Below the pieces are notes generated by a model that had not been told where the DNA came from, did not search any database, and saw only the letters and a program-made list of their open reading frames with translations. The position numbers and the translations under genes are program-made. Shown here piece after piece: positions 5,616 through 7,869 of a stretch of DNA of 7,869 bases. Each line of letters begins with the position of its first letter. Position 1 is the first letter of the stretch. The stretch lies in assembly GCA_030950865.1 (NCBI GenBank), contig JAUZQR010000242.1:1-7869 (forward strand), written 5' to 3'. The stretch is from Mariprofundaceae bacterium (GTDB lineage: Bacteria > Pseudomonadota > Zetaproteobacteria > Mariprofundales > Mariprofundaceae).

Positions 5616-6344
5616 TTATAAAGGATGAAAGCGAATGCGGTTACTGCGGAAGCTTTCAAACTGTTTGACTGGAATATTAAACGGTGCAGCAGCACGAATA
5701 GCAGCAATCAGCGTTTGATCTAGCGTGCTATTGCCTGATGATTCAAGAATTCTAACGCTGAGTAGCTGCCCATTGCGTTGTAAAATCATTTCAACCAGCG
5801 GATCGGGAGTTTTTTCATTGATACCACCAGGGACTTTCCAGTGCGATTGGACAGCGGCTTGCATCATGGCGATATAACGGTCAATTTCTTGTGTTGAAAG
5901 CTGTTTGCCCATGATGTCAGCCATATCTGGTTTGGGTTTAGTACGTGTTTTGTTTATTTTATTACTGTTTGATTGAATGGGTGCAAAAGGGTCAAAGTCA
6001 GGTTCGACTTTAGCCTTTTTAGTCACGCTTTTCGCTTTCTTAGGTTTGGCTTTTAGCTTTAGCACAGGTTTTTTCTTAGGTTTTGGCTTTTGAACTCTTT
6101 TTATGGGTTTTACTTTCTTTTTATGGGTTTTATGCGCACGGTGTTGTAGATTTTTTAATGCTTGTGCGGTAATCATGCTTACCTCAATGCGTTTGAGCGG
6201 CGGGGTAGGGATATGATTACTCTGCCACCATGTGATGATGGCAATGATGCTGATAATGAGGGTATGCGCCAGCACAGCAAACAGGAAATCCAGTTTGCTA
6301 AATGAGCTATAATGATGATTCCTAGCGGATTGGCTCTGTGACAA
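5616..6344 (-). CDS. tolA: Tol-Pal energy transducer TolA, short form
   Basis: TolA is an inner-membrane protein that transmits TolQR proton-motive energy across the periplasm to TolB and Pal. At 242 aa it is well short of E. coli TolA (421). A cytoplasmic N-tail of about 18 residues precedes one transmembrane helix at about 20-40. That helix holds His27, the expected counterpart of the His in the SHLS motif, but its Ser position is Ala23. A Lys/Pro-rich periplasmic linker covers about 65-115. The C-terminal domain from about 150 starts IDRYIAMMQAAVQSHWKVPGG and includes VRILESSGN and FERF-like FESFRSNRIRF, the TolA/TonB C-terminal fold. There is no cysteine, so the C-terminal disulfide of E. 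coli TolA is absent. The start is TTG at 6344, supported by AGAAGG 6 nt upstream (complement of 6351-6356). It overlaps the end of tolR by 23 nt. I call it TolA rather than TonB because it ends the ybgC-tolQ-tolR operon. Confidence 0.9.
   Translation of the reverse strand: MSQSQSARNHHYSSFSKLDFLFAVLAHTLIISIIAIITWWQSNHIPTPPLKRIEVSMITAQALKNLQHRAHKTHKKKVKPIKRVQKPKPKKKPVLKLKAKPKKAKSVTKKAKVEPDFDPFAPIQSNSNKINKTRTKPKPDMADIMGKQLSTQEIDRYIAMMQAAVQSHWKVPGGINEKTPDPLVEMILQRNGQLLSVRILESSGNSTLDQTLIAAIRAAAPFNIPVKQFESFRSNRIRFHPL
6036..6132 (-). repeat. Short imperfect direct repeats in the TolA lysine/proline linker
   Basis: Two repeat pairs lie in the linker-coding DNA. CTTTTTATGGGTTTTA occurs at 6097-6112 and 6117-6132, a 20-nt period. 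TTTCTTAGGTTTGGCTTTT at 6036-6054 recurs at 6072-6091 with one extra T. Neither offset is a multiple of three, so the copies are read in different frames yet both still encode Lys/Pro/Ala-rich peptide. This suggests growth of the linker by slippage or duplication. Confidence 0.75.
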
Positions 6345-6759
6345 GTCCGACCTTCTTGATTCCTGCTTTCTCTAGGCTGCTCATCACTTGAGCGACGTAT
6401 TGATATTGTGTTTTGGCATCACCACGAATAAAAACAGGCAAGTTGGGATTGTTTTTACGCATAGCTTGAATGCGTGCCGCCAACTGTTTGAGTTTTACCT
6501 TATGCTTTTGCATATGAATATCGCCATTTTTACGAATACTGATAACCAATGGTTCGATGTTTTGCTGCATGGCTGGCGCATCGGCATCAGGCAAATCAAC
6601 ATTGATGCCTTGTGTGAGTAACGGTGCCGCGACCATAAAAATAATCAATAATACCAACATGACATCCACCAATGGTGTAACATTGATTTCACCCATAGGT
6701 TCACTGTCTTTGTCCCATTTATTGCTGGAGCCACCCCAGCCACTTTGACCTGCCCACAT
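6322..6759 (-). CDS. tolR: Tol-Pal proton-channel subunit TolR (ExbD/TolR family)
   Basis: TolR pairs with TolQ in the inner membrane to form the proton-driven motor acting on TolA. The 145-aa protein matches E. coli TolR in length (142). A cytoplasmic N-tail of about 22 residues is followed by GEINVTPLVDVMLVLLIIFM, the family signature. Asp32 at the start of the single transmembrane helix (about 28-48) is the conserved proton-carrying residue. LLTQGINVDLPDA follows, then a periplasmic domain ending in FIRGDAKTQYQYVAQVMSSL and GLVTEP, all typical. The ATG at 6759 has GAGG 8 nt upstream (complement of 6768-6771), inside the end of tolQ. The gap to tolQ is only 4 nt, and tolA overlaps its 3' end, so translation is probably coupled. 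The N-tail is rich in Trp, Gly and Ser (MWAGQSGWGGSSNKW), which is unusual. A shorter start at Met22 is possible but lacks an equal ribosome site. Confidence 0.95.
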   Translation of the reverse strand: MWAGQSGWGGSSNKWDKDSEPMGEINVTPLVDVMLVLLIIFMVAAPLLTQGINVDLPDADAPAMQQNIEPLVISIRKNGDIHMQKHKVKLKQLAARIQAMRKNNPNLPVFIRGDAKTQYQYVAQVMSSLEKAGIKKVGLVTEPIR

Positions 6760-6763
6760 AGCA

Positions 6764-7459
6764 CTAACCTCGACGTATATGACGTGACATGATATTTAGA
6801 AATTCAGAAGCAAACTGTTCCATGCCAGCGGCTTGGCGTTTCAAGTCGGAGGTGAACTTATTGTATGCAACCACAGCAGGAATGGCGGCGACCAATCCGA
6901 ATGCGGTCGCAACCAAGGCTTCTGCAATGCCAGGCGCTACAGCTGTCAACGATGTGTTTTGTGAAGCAGCAATGCCCTGAAATGCGGTAAGAATGCCCCA
7001 TACTGTGCCAAAGAGACCAATAAAAGGGGAGGTTGAGCCAACGGTGGCAAGAAATGCCAAGTGTCGTGAAAGACGCTCCATTTCGCGTGAAAGGGCAGCA
7101 TCCAATGAGCGGCGAATACCTTCCAGTCCATGACCAGCGGTTATTTTATTGCCAGTAGCCTCTTGTTTGGCATCACCGCGTTGACGAATATATTCACGGT
7201 AGCCAGCTTGAAAGATATTGGGTAGTGGGCTATTGGGGTAACGGTTGGGGATACTGGCAAGAATGGTATCCATATCCGAGCCGCTCCAAAAAGCATCGGA
7301 AAAGGTAGCCGCATCTTGGCGAGTCTTTCGATAGATGCGCGCTTTGTTGAATATGATGCCCCAGGAGGCAATGGATAGTAGTAAAAGGAGAATTAATACG
7401 CCTTTTACAACGATACCCGCACCAAGAATGAGTGCCCATACGCTTAATTGTTCTGCCAT
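6764..7459 (-). CDS. tolQ: Tol-Pal proton-channel subunit TolQ (MotA/TolQ/ExbB family)
   Basis: TolQ is the multi-spanning subunit of the TolQR motor in the inner membrane. The 231 aa equal the usual family length (230 in E. coli). Three transmembrane segments are visible: about 17-37 (GVLILLLLLSIASWGIIF), about 134-160, and about 171-198. The second carries the family signature GSTSPFIGLFGTVWGI, and the third carries APGIAEALVATAFGLVAAIP, the pore-lining region. A large cytoplasmic loop lies between the first two. The short C-terminal tail is basic and cytoplasmic. The ATG at 7459 has AAGGAG 5 nt upstream. That site overlaps the TAA stop of ybgC, giving a 9-nt gap and a strong sign of one operon. 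Confidence 0.97.
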   Translation of the reverse strand: MAEQLSVWALILGAGIVVKGVLILLLLLSIASWGIIFNKARIYRKTRQDAATFSDAFWSGSDMDTILASIPNRYPNSPLPNIFQAGYREYIRQRGDAKQEATGNKITAGHGLEGIRRSLDAALSREMERLSRHLAFLATVGSTSPFIGLFGTVWGILTAFQGIAASQNTSLTAVAPGIAEALVATAFGLVAAIPAVVAYNKFTSDLKRQAAGMEQFASEFLNIMSRHIRRG

Positions 7460-7468
7460 AGTTGCTCC

Positions 7469-7869
7469 TTATGCTTCTTTATGGATATGTTGCTGTAAAA
7501 TAGATAATAATACTTTCGGAATCAAACAAGGTTTTCCGTGATGATTGACACAGGCAAGTTGAACATTGGCATCGGTAAGCAGTGTGTCTTGTGTATCATT
7601 GTGTGTCTTTTTCGTGCGCTGAGTAAATGCAATGCGTGCGCCAGAGGCTTGGGTGAGTAGTGTTTCAATAGTGAGCATATCATTGAAACGCGCTGCACCT
7701 TTATAACGAATATTCACTTCAGTTACGACAAACATGATGCCATATTCATGCTGAAGTTGATCAAGCTCGATGTCATGACTGCGCAAGAATTCAGTGCGTC
7801 CACGCTCCATAAACTTTAAATAATTGGCATAATATACCACACCACCATGATCGGTATCTTCATAATAGA
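7469..7869 (-). CDS. ybgC: Acyl-CoA thioesterase YbgC, 5' end cut by window edge
   Basis: YbgC is a cytoplasmic hotdog-fold (4HBT) acyl-CoA thioesterase that commonly heads tol operons. The visible 132 codons stay open to the window edge; by comparison with E. coli YbgC (134 aa) only about 12 N-terminal residues are missing. The visible part opens with YYEDTDHGGVVYYANYLKFM, the family active-site block. The second Asp of EDTD corresponds to the catalytic Asp18 of E. coli YbgC. ERGRTEFLRS follows, as expected. The GTG at 7840 is in frame but is not the true start, since the active-site motif lies upstream of it. Its stop merges with the tolQ ribosome site. The operon promoter must lie beyond the right edge. 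Confidence 0.95.
   Translation of the reverse strand, partial: YYEDTDHGGVVYYANYLKFMERGRTEFLRSHDIELDQLQHEYGIMFVVTEVNIRYKGAARFNDMLTIETLLTQASGARIAFTQRTKKTHNDTQDTLLTDANVQLACVNHHGKPCLIPKVLLSILQQHIHKEA

Noticed and set aside
5504..5617. AAAACGCT...AGCGTTTT inverted repeat flanking the convergent gap as a terminator
   Set aside because: Only 8 bp with a loop of about 98 nt; too weak to call.
5616..6344. Naming the transducer TonB rather than TolA
   Set aside because: The linker is TonB-like, but the gene overlaps tolR in a ybgC-tolQ-tolR operon and the C-terminal domain fits TolA.
6388..6748. Plus-strand open frames across tolR
   Set aside because: They are antisense to a well-supported TolR reading frame and have no ribosome site or recognisable domain.

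Overview
The window looks like chromosomal DNA of a Gram-negative bacterium, most likely a Pseudomonadota. It carries the whole Tol-Pal envelope machinery plus two queuosine-pathway genes. Composition is moderately AT-rich. The set pal-cpoB-queE-queC and the set ybgC-tolQ-tolR-tolA are both familiar from Gammaproteobacteria and related lineages. I cannot place the genus from sequence alone; a low-GC gamma- or zetaproteobacterium would fit.

Layout, left to right. (1) 1-538, minus: N-terminal 179 codons of a phosphomannomutase/phosphoglucomutase-type enzyme, cut by the window edge. (2) 658-4719, plus: tolB, pal, cpoB (ybgF), queE, queC, reading away from the mutase. A strong intrinsic terminator follows pal and physically overlaps the start of cpoB. 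(3) 4792-5502, plus: a visibly AT-richer gene for an exported Bax-like glucosaminidase, with its own possible promoter. (4) 5616-7869, minus: ybgC (5' edge cut), tolQ, tolR, tolA, tightly packed and reading leftwards to converge on the glucosaminidase gene.

How they work together. TolQ-TolR is an inner-membrane proton channel that energises TolA. TolA reaches through the periplasm to TolB and the peptidoglycan-bound lipoprotein Pal during outer-membrane constriction. CpoB links this system to septal peptidoglycan synthesis. YbgC is an acyl-CoA thioesterase that commonly heads the operon. QueE and QueC make preQ0 precursors for tRNA queuosine and are hitch-hikers known from other tol-pal operons. 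The glucosaminidase would cut peptidoglycan, which is thematically related.

The main oddities are three. The tol-pal cluster is split into two convergent halves instead of one collinear operon. The terminator is nested in the cpoB signal sequence. The AT-rich hydrolase gene sits exactly at the junction between the halves. I see no mobile element, CRISPR array, tRNA or rRNA, and no clearly undescribed system. No gene-free stretch exceeds 300 bases.
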